From Tabrizicola oligotrophica (lineage in GTDB: Bacteria; Pseudomonadota; Alphaproteobacteria; Rhodobacterales; Rhodobacteraceae), in assembly GCF_011008935.1 (NCBI RefSeq), contig NZ_JAAIVJ010000006.1:62001-126000 (forward strand): a DNA stretch of 64,000 nt, in the 5' to 3' direction. Position 1 is the stretch's first letter. The number at the start of each line of letters is the position of its first letter. Below the pieces are notes generated by a model. That model was not told the DNA's origin. It ran no database searches and worked only from the letters and a program-made list of their open reading frames with translations. The position numbers were made by a program, and so were the translations under genes. Below, one piece after another: positions 45,011 to 53,294 of the stretch.

Positions 45011-45178
45011 ATGGCCAAACCGGCGACGATCAAGATCCGTCTGAACTCGACGGCTGGCACCGGGCACTTCTATGTGACCAAGAAGAACGCGCGCACCATG
45101 ACCGAAAAGATGGTCGTGAAGAAGTACGACCCCGTCAAGCGTGAGCATGTCGAATACAAGGAAGGCAAGATCAAGTAA
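45011..45178 (+). CDS. rpmG: 50S ribosomal protein L33
   Basis: 55 residues: [34 protein letters not shown] and ending EGKIK, the proteobacterial L33 form lacking the zinc cysteines. Monocistronic, with its own promoter and intrinsic terminator. Confidence 0.97.
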   Translation: MAKPATIKIRLNSTAGTGHFYVTKKNARTMTEKMVVKKYDPVKREHVEYKEGKIK

Positions 45179-45208
45179 GATCTGCCTGCCCGATTGCCGA
45201 ACCGCACG

Positions 45209-45232
45209 CCGCGCCCCACCGGGCGCGGTTTT
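45209..45232 (+). terminator. Intrinsic terminator of rpmG
   Basis: CCGCGCCC (45209-45216) and GGGCGCGG (45221-45228) form an 8-bp stem with a 4-base loop followed by TTTT, 30 bp past the rpmG stop. Confidence 0.8.
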
Positions 45233-45278
45233 GCTTTGCGCCCCATCGTCGCCCGCGTGTCGCGGGGGCTTCGAAATG

Positions 45279-45306
45279 AAAAAGGCCGGGGTTTCCCCCG
45301 GCCTTT
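45279..45306 (-). terminator. Intrinsic terminator of the Bax-inhibitor-1 gene
   Basis: On the minus strand AAAGGCCGGGG pairs with CCCCGGCCTTT (arms 45296-45306 and 45281-45291) and is followed by two further T residues, giving five Ts in a row. It lies about 20 bp after the stop of the YccA-type gene. Confidence 0.8.
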
Positions 45307-45327
45307 GCGGTTTTGCTGCGGACGGCG

Positions 45328-46047
45328 TTACTCGCGGTTGCCGAGGAATTGCAGCAGGAACATGAACATGTTGATGAAGTCGAGGTAGAGGTTCAGCGCG
45401 CCCATGACGGCGGCCTTGCCCAGCCACTCCTGATCGCCATGCACGGCATGTTCGATATAGGTGTTCTTGATGCTCTGCGTGTCCCAGGCGGTGAGGCCGG
45501 CGAAGATCAGCACGCCGATCACCGAGATCGCGAAGGCCAGCGCCGAGGAGGCGAGGAAGATGTTCACGATCGAGGCGACGACCAGGCCAATCAGACCCAT
45601 GATGAGGAACGAACCCATCGCCGAGAGGTCTTTCTTCGTGGTGTAGCCGTAAAGCGACAGGCCGGCGAAGGCGATGGCGGTCACAAGGAAGGTCTGCGCG
45701 ATCGACGTGCCGGTGTAGACGGCGAAGATGAACGACAGCGACAGGCCGACCGCAGCGGCATAGACATAGAAGAACAGCTGTGCGGCCGCGACCGACAGGC
45801 GGTTGATCAGCGCGCCGAAGGCAAAGACCATGACCAGGGGCGCGAACATCACCACCCATTTCAGCGGCGAGCCGAAGATCACGCTCAGCATCGCCTCATT
45901 GGTGCCGACCGCCCAAGCCACGCCTGCAGTGACCAGCATGGCCACCGACATCAGGCCGTAGACCTTGTTCATATGGGCGCGAAGGCCCGCGTCGATCTGG
46001 GCCTGCTGGGCAGCGCCCACGGTCCGGATCGTGTCAAACTGTGCCAT
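45328..46047 (-). CDS. Bax inhibitor-1/YccA-family membrane protein
   Basis: 239 residues with seven predicted transmembrane helices after a short cytoplasmic N-terminus (MAQFDTIRTVGAAQQ). The family segments NKVYGLMSVAMLVTAGVAWAVG and the C-terminal WLGKAAVMGALNLYLDFINMFMFLLQFLG match YccA/YbhL proteins, which bind FtsH or act as pH-sensitive calcium leak channels. Its start is followed upstream by a 130-bp gap before the DUF1127 gene on the same strand. Confidence 0.92.
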   Translation of the reverse strand: MAQFDTIRTVGAAQQAQIDAGLRAHMNKVYGLMSVAMLVTAGVAWAVGTNEAMLSVIFGSPLKWVVMFAPLVMVFAFGALINRLSVAAAQLFFYVYAAAVGLSLSFIFAVYTGTSIAQTFLVTAIAFAGLSLYGYTTKKDLSAMGSFLIMGLIGLVVASIVNIFLASSALAFAISVIGVLIFAGLTAWDTQSIKNTYIEHAVHGDQEWLGKAAVMGALNLYLDFINMFMFLLQFLGNRE

Positions 46048-46177
46048 GTATAGCCTCCGATGTTTCTGGCAGGCGGCGCGCAGAGGTTCCGCGCGCCGCC
46101 TTATGCGCTGAATATCGGGAGGCAGGGCCGGGATTTCAAGGATTTCCGGTGGAAATCCGGCATTTCGTCCGCGGAAT

Positions 46178-46414
46178 TTACATACCGCGGCGCCAGCTGG
46201 CGGGCACGTCCCAGAACGGGCGGTCGGCCTCGGTCCTGGCGGTGCGGGCCGAAAGGCCGATGTCGGTCAGCAGGGCGTCATCGAGATTGGCCAGCGCGGC
46301 GCGCTGACGGCGGGCGGCGGCGCCCAGACGCAGGGTTTCGGCCAGACGGCCGAGGATGCTCTGCTTCTGGACGCGACGGATCGTCATCGTGGAGGTGGTG
46401 ACAGAGGCGAACAT
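46178..46414 (-). CDS. DUF1127 small protein
   Basis: 78 residues from ATG 46414 (MFASVTTSTMTIRRVQ), with AAAGGAAAG a few bases upstream. The Arg-rich helix AAARRQRAALANLDDALLTDIGLSARTARTEADRPFW is the DUF1127 hallmark (quoted in part: LLTDIGLSARTARTEADRPF). Short DUF1127 proteins affect phosphate and carbon uptake or RNA turnover in alphaproteobacteria. It is divergent from a LysR gene, which probably regulates it. Confidence 0.88.
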   Translation of the reverse strand: MFASVTTSTMTIRRVQKQSILGRLAETLRLGAAARRQRAALANLDDALLTDIGLSARTARTEADRPFWDVPASWRRGM

Positions 46415-46498
46415 GATCTTTCCTTTCAGGACATTTGCAGCGGTGATCCTTTTGGGGAATTCCATCAGGGCACTTGATTGTTCTACTCGAATCATCGA

Positions 46499-46511
46499 CA
46501 TTTCGAAAATG
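46499..46511. promoter_or_regulatory. Possible regulator operator in the DUF1127/LysR intergenic region
   Basis: CATTTCGAAAATG has perfect 5-base arms (CATTT and AAATG) around CGA and lies 35 bases upstream of the LysR ATG. LysR proteins bind near their own divergent promoters, usually at T-N11-A sites; this palindrome is a candidate site only. Confidence 0.3.
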
Positions 46512-46545
46512 AATGCTTTTGACGGCTGACATCAGGAGTTGTGAT

Positions 46546-47448
46546 ATGATCCGCAATCTGGACCTGACCTCGCTGCGGTCGTTCGTGGCCATCGTCGATG
46601 CCGGCGGCGTGACCCGTGCCGCGGGCTTTCTGAACCTGACGCAATCGGCGGTGTCGATGCAGATCAAGCGGCTGGAGGAATTACTGGGCTGCCAGCTCCT
46701 GGACCGCTCGGCCCGCAAGGTGGGGATCACGGCGGAGGGCGAACAGCTTCTGGGCTATGCCCGCAAGATGTTGGCGCTGAATGACGAGGCATTTCATCGG
46801 CTTACCACAGACGTACATGAGGGCGAGATCATTCTCGGCGTGCCGCATGACATCGTCTATCCCGCCATCCCGCAGGTGCTGCGCCGCTTTTCCAAGGACT
46901 ATCCGAAGATGAAGGTGACGCTGTTGTCATCGTTCACGCGGGTCTTGAAGGCGCAGTTCGCGCGGGGGGAATGCGACCTGATCCTGACCACCGAATCCGA
47001 GGTGGAGCCGGAGGGCGAGACCATCGCCGAACTGCCGCTGGTCTGGGTCGGGGCGCCGCAGGGCACGGCCTGGAAAAGCCGCCCGCTGCGATTGGCCTAT
47101 GAGCACAACTGCATCTTCCGGCAAGGGGTGCAGGCGGCCCTGGACAAGGCCGGCATTGCCTGGGAGATGGCGGTCGAAAGCGATTCGACCCGCACGGTCG
47201 AGGCCAGCGTTTCGGCCGATCTCGCGGTGCATACCGTGCTGGCCGGGTCCGAGCCGCCCTATGTCGAGCGGATCAACCATGGCGGAACGCTGCCGGATCT
47301 GGCGACGAAGAAGGTCAACCTCTACATCGCCCAACCCGCGCATTCGCCGACCATTCAGGCGTTGGCCGAGATGATCCACCGGGCCTATACCCAAAGCGGC
47401 GGGCGCCAGGTGGTGCAGGAGCGCGAGTTGAAGCTGGTTCAGTCCTGA
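46546..47448 (+). CDS. LysR-family transcriptional regulator
   Basis: 300 residues from ATG 46546, with AGGAG eight bases upstream. The winged-helix domain covers residues 1-60 (LRSFVAIVDAGGVTRAAGFLNLTQSAVSMQIKRLEE; quoted in part: LNLTQSAVSMQIKRLE), followed by the effector-binding domain with GEIILGVPHDIVYPAIP. Ligand unknown. Divergent from the DUF1127 gene. Its stop codon overlaps the stop of the convergent quinone oxidoreductase by 10 bases. Confidence 0.93.
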   Translation: MIRNLDLTSLRSFVAIVDAGGVTRAAGFLNLTQSAVSMQIKRLEELLGCQLLDRSARKVGITAEGEQLLGYARKMLALNDEAFHRLTTDVHEGEIILGVPHDIVYPAIPQVLRRFSKDYPKMKVTLLSSFTRVLKAQFARGECDLILTTESEVEPEGETIAELPLVWVGAPQGTAWKSRPLRLAYEHNCIFRQGVQAALDKAGIAWEMAVESDSTRTVEASVSADLAVHTVLAGSEPPYVERINHGGTLPDLATKKVNLYIAQPAHSPTIQALAEMIHRAYTQSGGRQVVQERELKLVQS

Positions 47449-48404
47449 ACCCGGACGACCACCTTGCCGGTGGACTTGCGGTCGCGCAACAGCTCCAGCG
47501 CCTGCGGCAGTTGCGCGAAGGGCAGGCGGTGGCTGATATGGGGGCGCAGGCCGCCCTCGGCATACCAGCCCAGCAGGGTGGCAAGGCTGCCGGTCAGCAG
47601 CTGCGGGGCGAATTTCAGGTAGCCGCCCCAGTAAAGCCCCATGACCGACAGGTTCTTCACCAGAAGCAGGTTGGCCGGCACCTGCGGCACCTGACCGCTG
47701 GCAAAGCCGATGGCCAGAAGCCGCCCCTCGGGCCGACAGGCCGAGAGCGCGGCGTCAAACCCCGCGCCGCCCACGGCGTCATAAACCACGTCAACCCCGC
47801 CCAGCGCCTTGAAGGCGGATTTCAGGTCGGGCGTGTCGCTGTCGATCACCGCGTCGGCGCCGGCGGCGCGGGCGATCTCAAGTTTCTCGGCCCCGCGCGC
47901 CGAGGCCACCACCCGCGCGCCCATGCGCTTGCCGATCTCGACCGCCGTCAGCCCCACGCCGCCCGCCGCGCCCAGCACCAGCAGCGTCTCGTCCGGTTGC
48001 AGCCGCGCCTTGTGCGCCAGCGCCAGATGCGAGGTGCCATAGGCGATCGGAAAGGCGGCGGCCTGATCAAAGGGCATGGCGTCGGGGATCGGCACCACCC
48101 GCTCGGCCGGGGCAAGCGCCTCATCCGCCAGGCCCCCATGGTTCAGGAAGGCCAGAACCCGCGTGCCGGGCAGCGGACCCGCCACGCCCGGACCAAGCGC
48201 GGTGACGACGCCCGCCACTTCCATGCCGGGCGTATAGGGCAGGGGGGGCTTCTCCTGATACTTGCCTTCGCGCATCAGGAGGTCGGCGAAGTTCAGCCCG
48301 CAAGCCATGACCCTGACAAGCAGCTCTCCCGGGCCGGGAGAGGGCAGGGGCACCTCCTGCAGCTGGAAGGTGCCGTTCAACTCTGCCAGTCTCCAGCTTT
48401 TCAT
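47439..48404 (-). CDS. NADPH:quinone oxidoreductase-like (zinc-free MDR)
   Basis: 321 residues of the medium-chain reductase type. GROES-like N-terminal domain (PGPGELLVRVMACGLNFADLLMR) and Rossmann domain with LVLGAAGGVGLTAVEIGKRMG. The zinc-binding cysteines of alcohol dehydrogenases are absent, so it belongs to the quinone oxidoreductase/enoyl reductase group. It reduces quinones or enones with NADPH. The 376-bp upstream region carries a TGCA-rich palindromic cluster. Confidence 0.92.
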   Translation of the reverse strand: MKSWRLAELNGTFQLQEVPLPSPGPGELLVRVMACGLNFADLLMREGKYQEKPPLPYTPGMEVAGVVTALGPGVAGPLPGTRVLAFLNHGGLADEALAPAERVVPIPDAMPFDQAAAFPIAYGTSHLALAHKARLQPDETLLVLGAAGGVGLTAVEIGKRMGARVVASARGAEKLEIARAAGADAVIDSDTPDLKSAFKALGGVDVVYDAVGGAGFDAALSACRPEGRLLAIGFASGQVPQVPANLLLVKNLSVMGLYWGGYLKFAPQLLTGSLATLLGWYAEGGLRPHISHRLPFAQLPQALELLRDRKSTGKVVVRVQD

Positions 48405-48507
48405 CCTGCCTGCCCCTGAATGCGCGCCGCCGCATCAGACTCGGGCGGGGTCGACCCGTCAAGAGGCGGCGGAATTTGCAGGATGCAAAGAACGGCAGCG
48501 AAAGCAT

Positions 48508-48533
48508 TGCATAATGCAGTGCAAAATGCAAAA
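48508..48533. promoter_or_regulatory. TGCA-rich palindrome cluster upstream of the quinone oxidoreductase gene
   Basis: TGCAT-A-ATGCA (48508-48518) is a perfect palindrome and is followed at once by GTGCAAAATGCAAA. Similar TGCA/GCAA units occur upstream of ccr at 60.5 kb. TTTGCAAA-type sites are bound by XRE-family short-chain acyl-CoA regulators (ScfR/PccR group) in related bacteria; linkage here is inference. Confidence 0.4.
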
Positions 48534-48678
48534 CGCCTTAGGCGCGAGTCCGGCGACGACAATGAAATTTTAGCGCGCAGATGGGCCGTTGCCCATGTGA
48601 TTTTCTACATCTGTATAATTGGACATATCCAAAAGGACAGGTTTGCCGGGCTTGTCGGGGTGGGGCCGAAAAATTTAT

Positions 48679-48712
48679 CGTAAACAATGTGAAATGCACA
48701 TTTTGGCGTAAA
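48679..48712. promoter_or_regulatory. Inverted repeat flanked by CGTAAA direct repeats, upstream of the XRE gene
   Basis: AATGTG and CACATT arms (48686-48691 and 48697-48702) surround AAATG, with CGTAAA at 48679 and again at 48707. It lies 70-100 bp before the XRE start, where an autoregulatory operator would be expected. Confidence 0.35.
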
Positions 48713-48780
48713 ATTTGCTTATAGATGAGCAGGGGTGTGCCCCTGTACCTGGTAAGATTTTGAAAAGAGGGAAGCCACGA

Positions 48781-49140
48781 ATGAAGCATCCGGTCGACGC
48801 CCATGTGGGCAAGAGAATCCGTCATCGCCGTTGGATGATCGGGATGACCCAACAGCAGCTGGCGGACAAGGTCGGCATCAAGTTTCAACAGATCCAGAAG
48901 TATGAGACGGGCATGAACCGGGTCTCTGCCTCGCGGCTCTGGGATGTTGCCGAAGCACTTGGGGTGACGATCGCCTTCTTTTTCGATGGTCTTGCCGAGA
49001 GCGACGTGCCGAAGGCCGCCGGAAGCGACCTGATGGCCGACAAGGAGGCGCTGGAACTGGTGCGGTCCTACTACGCCATTCCCGAAGCCCAGCGCCGCCG
49101 CCTGTTCGACCTGGCGCGCGTGCTGTCTGACGCTGCCTGA
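48781..49140 (+). CDS. XRE-family transcriptional regulator
   Basis: 119 residues from ATG 48781 (MKHPVDAHVGKRIRHRRWMIG). The helix-turn-helix domain is at residues 10-66: GMTQQQLADKVGIKFQQIQKYETGMNRVSASRLWDVAEALG (quoted in part: MTQQQLADKVGIKFQQIQKY). The C-terminal 45 residues are a helical dimerisation segment (ALELVRSYYAIPEAQRRRLFDLARVL). This short form is widespread in Rhodobacteraceae. Target genes unknown; a palindrome in its own leader suggests autoregulation. Confidence 0.9.
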   Translation: MKHPVDAHVGKRIRHRRWMIGMTQQQLADKVGIKFQQIQKYETGMNRVSASRLWDVAEALGVTIAFFFDGLAESDVPKAAGSDLMADKEALELVRSYYAIPEAQRRRLFDLARVLSDAA

Positions 49141-49160
49141 AATTTCGGTCGCTTGACCGC

Positions 49161-49197
49161 AAGCCCCCGTGCCGCTAGCCCGGCTGCGGGGGCTTTT
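49161..49197 (+). terminator. Intrinsic terminator of the XRE gene
   Basis: AAGCCCCCG (49161-49169) and CGGGGGCTT (49187-49195) form the stem, with an inner GCCG/CGGC pair, followed by TT. It lies 20 bp past the XRE stop and just before the phosphatase ribosome site. Confidence 0.75.
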
Positions 49198-49216
49198 CAT
49201 TTTCCGGGAGTGGGTC

Positions 49217-50017
49217 ATGCGCAGGTTGGATGGGGCAGAAGAAGCAGAGCTGATGGCGACAGCCCATGCGCTTGCGGATGCCGCACGCGAGGCGACGCTG
49301 ATGCATTTCCGCCGGCGCGGGTTGACGGCGGATACCAAGGAAACCGCGCGGTTTGATCCGGTGACGGTGGCCGACCGGCTGTCGGAGGAACGCATGCGGG
49401 CCATTCTGGCGGCACGCCGGCCGCAGGATGGCATCCTGGGCGAGGAATATGGCCGCACCACCGGCCAAAGCGGCCTGACCTGGGTGCTGGATCCGATCGA
49501 CGGCACACGCGGCTATCTCTCCGGCACGCCGACCTGGGGCGTGCTGATCTCGGTTGCCGACGCGCAGGGGCCGCTGTTCGGCCTGATCGACCAGCCCTAT
49601 ATCCGCGAGCGCTTCGAGGGCGGTTTCGGCCGGGCCGAGGTGAACGGTCCGATGGGCCGGGCAGAGCTGCAGGCAAGACCGCCGCGGCCGCTGTCCGAGG
49701 CCATCGTGATGACCACATTCCCCGAGGTCGGCAGCCCCGTCGAAGGGGCGGCCTTTCGCCGGGTGGCGGACAAGGCGCGGCTCGTACGTTATGGCAACGA
49801 TTGCTATGCCTATGCCTTGATTGCGGCGGGCCAGATCGACCTGGTGATCGAGGCGGGGCTGCAGGCCTATGACGTGCAGGCTCCGATCGCGGTGATCGAG
49901 GCCGCGGGGGGGGTGGTCACCGATTGGGAGGGCCGGCCCTGCCATGACGGGGGCCGGGTTCTCGCCGCCGCCAATGCCGCGATCCATGCCGAGGCGCTGG
50001 CGCTGCTGCGGGGCTAG
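49217..50017 (+). CDS. Inositol monophosphatase family, probable histidinol-phosphatase (HisN type)
   Basis: 266 residues from ATG 49217 (MRRLDGAEEAELM), with GGGAG upstream. Magnesium-site motifs: GILGEEYG (Glu), VLDPIDGTRGYLSGTPTWG (Asp, Asp and Thr; quoted in part: LDPIDGTRGYLSG) and QAYDVQAPIAVIEAAGGVVTDW. The GTRGY(L/I)SG and WG features favour the HisN subgroup over SuhB. It would remove phosphate from L-histidinol phosphate in histidine synthesis, but inositol phosphate or other small phosphates are possible. Confidence 0.87.
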   Translation: MRRLDGAEEAELMATAHALADAAREATLMHFRRRGLTADTKETARFDPVTVADRLSEERMRAILAARRPQDGILGEEYGRTTGQSGLTWVLDPIDGTRGYLSGTPTWGVLISVADAQGPLFGLIDQPYIRERFEGGFGRAEVNGPMGRAELQARPPRPLSEAIVMTTFPEVGSPVEGAAFRRVADKARLVRYGNDCYAYALIAAGQIDLVIEAGLQAYDVQAPIAVIEAAGGVVTDWEGRPCHDGGRVLAAANAAIHAEALALLRG

Positions 50018-50067
50018 CTCCTCGGCCGCGCGGCCGCGCTTCTCGTCGCGAAGGGGGCGCCGCCCCC

Positions 50068-50114
50068 GTCGCGGTTCCCGCGACTCCCCCGGGATATTTC
50101 CGCCAGTATGAAAG
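50068..50114 (-). repeat. Dispersed AAATATCC-head/hairpin repeat, copy C
   Basis: On the minus strand CTTTCATACTGGCGG then AAATATCC begins the repeat, followed by a hairpin with arms GTCGCGG (50068-50074) and CCGCGAC (50078-50084). It lies between the phosphatase and the deaminase gene. Head of the ACTGG subtype, like copy E. Confidence 0.65.
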
Positions 50115-50233
50115 GGCTTGGGCTTGCCGAGGCGGGCTGGTAGAGTGCCACGGGCAGGCCGCGAGTCCTTCCCCCTTCTGTCGCGCCCGGCGTTCCCGAT
50201 CCACCGAAGGGGTGGGCAGACAAGGGAACCGCC

Positions 50234-51574
50234 ATGCCTGATATCCTGATCCGCAATGCCGACGTCGTCGTCACCATGAACGGCGCGCGTGACGAAATTT
50301 CCGGCGGCGACGTGCTGATCCGCGGCGGAGCCGTCGCGGCTGTGGCCAAGGGCATCGTCGCGCCGGGGGCCGAGATCGTGGAAGCCCGGGGCTGCGTCGT
50401 GACGCCGGGTTTGGTCAACACGCATCATCACCTCTACCAGACCCTGACGCGGGCCGTTCCCGGTGGGCAGGATGCCCTGCTTTTTGGCTGGCTCAAGACG
50501 CTGTACCCGATCTGGGCAGGGTTCGGCCCCGAGGAGATCTTCGTTTCGGCGCAGGTGGGGTTGGCGGAACTGGCGCTTTCGGGCTGCACCCTGACGTCGG
50601 ACCATCTCTACCTCTTTCCCAACGGCGCGCGGCTGGATGACACCATTGCCGCCGCGCAGGAGGTGGGGCTGCGTTTCCACCCGACCCGCGGCGCCATGAG
50701 CATCGGCGAAAGCGCGGGGGGCCTGCCGCCGGATTCGCTGGTGGAGCGCGAGGCGGCGATCTTGGCGGACATGGTGCGCGTGGTGGACGCCCATCATGAC
50801 CCGCGTGAGGGCGCGATGGTACGGGTGGGGCTGGCACCTTGCTCGCCCTTCTCGGTCACGCGCGATCTGATGCGCGACACCGCGCTGCTGGCGCGCGACA
50901 AGGGGGTGATGCTGCACACCCATCTGGCCGAGAATGACGAGGACATCGCCTATAGCCTTGCACGGTTCGGCTGCCGGCCCGGGCAATATGCCGAGGATCT
51001 GGGCTGGACGGGCGAGGACGTCTGGCACGCCCATTGTGTCAAGCTCGACGCCGGCGAAATAGATCTGTTCGCCCGCACCGGCACCGGGGTGGCGCATTGC
51101 CCCTGCTCGAACTGCCGTCTCGGCTCCGGCATTGCGCCGGTGCGGGCCATGCGCGACGCGGGGGTCAAGGTGGGGCTGGGGGTGGATGGCTCGGCCTCCA
51201 ACGACGCCGGCAATCTGGTGCTGGAGGCGCGTCAGGCGCTTTTGCTGCAGCGCGTGGCGCGTGGCGCCAACGCGATGAGCGCGCGCGAGGCGCTTGAAAT
51301 CGCCACGCTGGGCGGCGCGCGGGTGCTGGGCCGCCCCGACTGCGGCGCGCTGGAGGTCGGCAAGCGCGCCGATATCGCGATCTGGGACGTTTCGGGCATC
51401 GAGGCGGCGGGAGCGTGGGACCCGGTCGCGGCGCTGGTGCTGTGCGGCCCGCCCCGGGTGCGGGATTTGTTCGTCGAGGGGCGACAGGTGGTGCGCGACG
51501 GCGAGACGAGAACGATCGACCTCGCCCGGGTGGTGGAGCGGCAGAAGATACTGGCCCGGCGATTGGCTGGATAA
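50234..51574 (+). CDS. 8-oxoguanine deaminase-like amidohydrolase
   Basis: 446 residues of the amidohydrolase superfamily. Metal and catalytic residues: GLVNTHHHLYQT (H-x-H), LHTHLAEND (His and Glu), HAHCVKLD and LGVDGSASNDAG (Asp), VAHCPCSNCRLGSG. The pattern fits the 8-oxoguanine deaminase group rather than cytosine or guanine deaminases, but related members dechlorinate or deaminate triazines, so the substrate is provisional. A Zn-dependent cytoplasmic enzyme of purine salvage or damage repair. Ends about 30 bp before the 6S RNA candidate. Confidence 0.85.
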   Translation: MPDILIRNADVVVTMNGARDEISGGDVLIRGGAVAAVAKGIVAPGAEIVEARGCVVTPGLVNTHHHLYQTLTRAVPGGQDALLFGWLKTLYPIWAGFGPEEIFVSAQVGLAELALSGCTLTSDHLYLFPNGARLDDTIAAAQEVGLRFHPTRGAMSIGESAGGLPPDSLVEREAAILADMVRVVDAHHDPREGAMVRVGLAPCSPFSVTRDLMRDTALLARDKGVMLHTHLAENDEDIAYSLARFGCRPGQYAEDLGWTGEDVWHAHCVKLDAGEIDLFARTGTGVAHCPCSNCRLGSGIAPVRAMRDAGVKVGLGVDGSASNDAGNLVLEARQALLLQRVARGANAMSAREALEIATLGGARVLGRPDCGALEVGKRADIAIWDVSGIEAAGAWDPVAALVLCGPPRVRDLFVEGRQVVRDGETRTIDLARVVERQKILARRLAG

Positions 51575-51604
51575 GGGTTTACAGGCCTGCGGCGCCGGGG
51601 CTGC

Positions 51605-51785
51605 AGGTCACCCGGTGTTCCGGGCGGTAGCCGGCTTTCCGGCATGCACCTGAGAAGGGGAATTCGGCAAAGTGGCGGAGGAGGCGCTCCGCCGGTTCCG
51701 AAAGCCGAACCCATGCATTTCCGCAACTATCCTCCGGCAATCGTCCGGAGACCGCTCCAGTTCTGCACCGCCGCCCGAGAATCCG
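51605..51785 (+). ncRNA. ssrS: Probable 6S RNA
   Basis: The interval folds as a long rod typical of 6S RNA, which mimics an open promoter and binds RNA polymerase holoenzyme. Outer pairs: GGTG (51614-51617) with CACC (51766-51769), GCGGT (51624-51628) with ACCGC (51751-51755), CCGG (51631-51634) with CCGG (51745-51748), and CCGG (51639-51642) with CCGG (51734-51737). A central bubble begins with ACCTGAGAAGGGG (compare CCCTGAG of E. coli 6S). The terminal hairpin has TTCGGC (51663-51668) with GCCGAA (51704-51709) and GGCGGAG with CTCCGCC inside. No protein frame accounts for this region. Ends are approximate. Confidence 0.65.
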
Positions 51786-51988
51786 CTTTGCAACGGGCCG
51801 ACTTGCGGCTATGGCGCAGGCATGATCGCACATGGCACCCTGATCTCGCTGCCCCGACGCCGACGCTGAGCGCCTGCGCCCGATCTGCCGTGGCCCGATC
51901 CGTCGTGATCCCGGCCAAATCCCCTTACAGCATTGACCTTTCGTCCCGGCCTTGGCATCCCTTGGCCTTCCCTGAAGGAACCCTGCCC
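51786..51988 (+). promoter_or_regulatory. Leader region of argD
   Basis: 203 bp between the 6S RNA candidate and argD. The ribosome site GAAGGAA lies near 51973 ahead of ATG 51989. No clear promoter, ARG-box or attenuator hairpin is recognised; nothing else is seen in it. Confidence 0.35.
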
Positions 51989-53158
51989 ATGATCTCCGCC
52001 GTCCTGCCGACCTACAACCGTGCCCCGATCGCTTTCGTCAAAGGCGAAGGCAGCTGGCTGACTGCCGAGGACGGCAGCCGATACCTCGATCTCGGTGCTG
52101 GCATCGCGGTGAACGCGCTTGGCCATGCCCACCCGGCGCTGGTGCAGACGCTGACCGAACAGGCGCAGAAGCTCTGGCATGTGTCGAACGTCTATCGCAT
52201 CCCCGAACAGGAGAAGCTGGCCGAGGCGCTGGTCGACAAGACCTTTGCCGACACGGTGTTCTTCACCAATTCCGGCACGGAAGCCGCCGAACTCGCCATC
52301 AAGATGGCCCGCAAGTACCACCATGACAAAGGCACCCCGCGGGCCGAGATCATCGCCTTCGAAGGCGCGTTCCATGGCCGCTCCACCGGGGCGATTGCCG
52401 CGGCCGGGTCGGAGAAGATGGTCAAGGGCTTTGGCCCCCTGATGCCCGGCTTCACCCATCTGCCCTTCGGCGACCACGAGGCGCTGAAGGCCGCCGTCGG
52501 GCCGCAGACCTGCGCCGTCATCATCGAGCCGATCCAGGGCGAGGGCGGCATCCGCACCCTGCCCGACGCCTGCCTGAAGGGCCTGCGCGACCTGTGCGAC
52601 CAGCACGGCGCGTTGCTGATCTTCGACGAGGTGCAATGCGGCGTCTCGCGCACGGGACGGCTCTTTGCCCATGAATGGGCCGGCGTCACCCCCGATATCA
52701 TGATGGTCGCCAAAGGCATCGGCGGTGGCTTTCCCCTGGGCGCGGTGCTGGCCACCGAAAACGCCGCCTCCGGCATGGTCGCGGGCAGCCATGGCTCCAC
52801 CTATGGCGGCAACCCGCTGGGCTGCGCCATCGGGTCCAAGGTGCTGGAGATCGTCTCCGACGACGCCTTCCTCGCCGAGGTCAACCGCAAGGGCGGGCTC
52901 TTCGCCCAGGGCCTCGAATCCCTCGTCGCCCGCCACCCCAAGGTCTACGAGGCCGTGCGCGGCCAGGGCCTGATGCTCGGCCTGAAATGCAAGGCGACCA
53001 ATACCGATGTGGTCAAGGCCAACTATGACCAGCACCTGCTGACCGTCGCCGCGGCTGACAACGTGATCCGCCTGCTGCCGGCCCTGAACATTCCCGACGC
53101 CGACATCACCGAGGCGCTGGCCCGGCTTGACCGCGCCGCCAGCGCACTGGAGGCCTGA
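51989..53158 (+). CDS. argD: Acetylornithine/succinyldiaminopimelate aminotransferase
   Basis: Converts N-acetylglutamate semialdehyde to N-acetylornithine in arginine synthesis, possibly also acting in lysine synthesis. 389 residues from ATG 51989. PLP motifs: FFTNSGTEAAELAIKMARKY, FHGRSTG, IFDEVQCGVSRTG with the cofactor Asp, and MMVAKGIGGGFPLGA with Lys242 as the Schiff-base lysine. Longer in-frame starts upstream run into the 6S region. Followed by argF. Confidence 0.95.
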   Translation: MISAVLPTYNRAPIAFVKGEGSWLTAEDGSRYLDLGAGIAVNALGHAHPALVQTLTEQAQKLWHVSNVYRIPEQEKLAEALVDKTFADTVFFTNSGTEAAELAIKMARKYHHDKGTPRAEIIAFEGAFHGRSTGAIAAAGSEKMVKGFGPLMPGFTHLPFGDHEALKAAVGPQTCAVIIEPIQGEGGIRTLPDACLKGLRDLCDQHGALLIFDEVQCGVSRTGRLFAHEWAGVTPDIMMVAKGIGGGFPLGAVLATENAASGMVAGSHGSTYGGNPLGCAIGSKVLEIVSDDAFLAEVNRKGGLFAQGLESLVARHPKVYEAVRGQGLMLGLKCKATNTDVVKANYDQHLLTVAAADNVIRLLPALNIPDADITEALARLDRAASALEA

Positions 53159-53216
53159 TGCACGCCGCCATCGAAACCGCACACCGCAGCCGCCGACGAC
53201 TGTGAACTGACGCTGA

Positions 53217-53268
53217 CTTCATCTGTTCACAAATATCCTGCAGGGGTCCGGGGGTGCAAAACCCCCGG
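53217..53268 (+). repeat. Dispersed AAATATCC-head/hairpin repeat, copy D
   Basis: CTTCATCTGTTCAC then AAATATCC (head) at about 53218-53238, then a hairpin with arms CCGGGGGT (53248-53255) and ACCCCCGG (53261-53268). It lies in the argD-argF gap. The hairpin arms match those of copy E but not those of B and C. Confidence 0.75.
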
Positions 53269-53294
53269 GGGCTCCACCAGAAAACCGGTTCGAC

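Larger units (their letters stand above)
48405..48780. other. 376-bp intergenic region with two palindromic clusters
   Basis: Divergent promoters for the quinone oxidoreductase (minus) and the XRE regulator (plus). It is more AT-rich than the rest of the window, notably at 48560-48720. It holds a TGCA-rich palindrome near 48508-48533 and an inverted repeat flanked by CGTAAA direct repeats near 48679-48712. No reading frame with coding character is seen. Confidence 0.7.
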
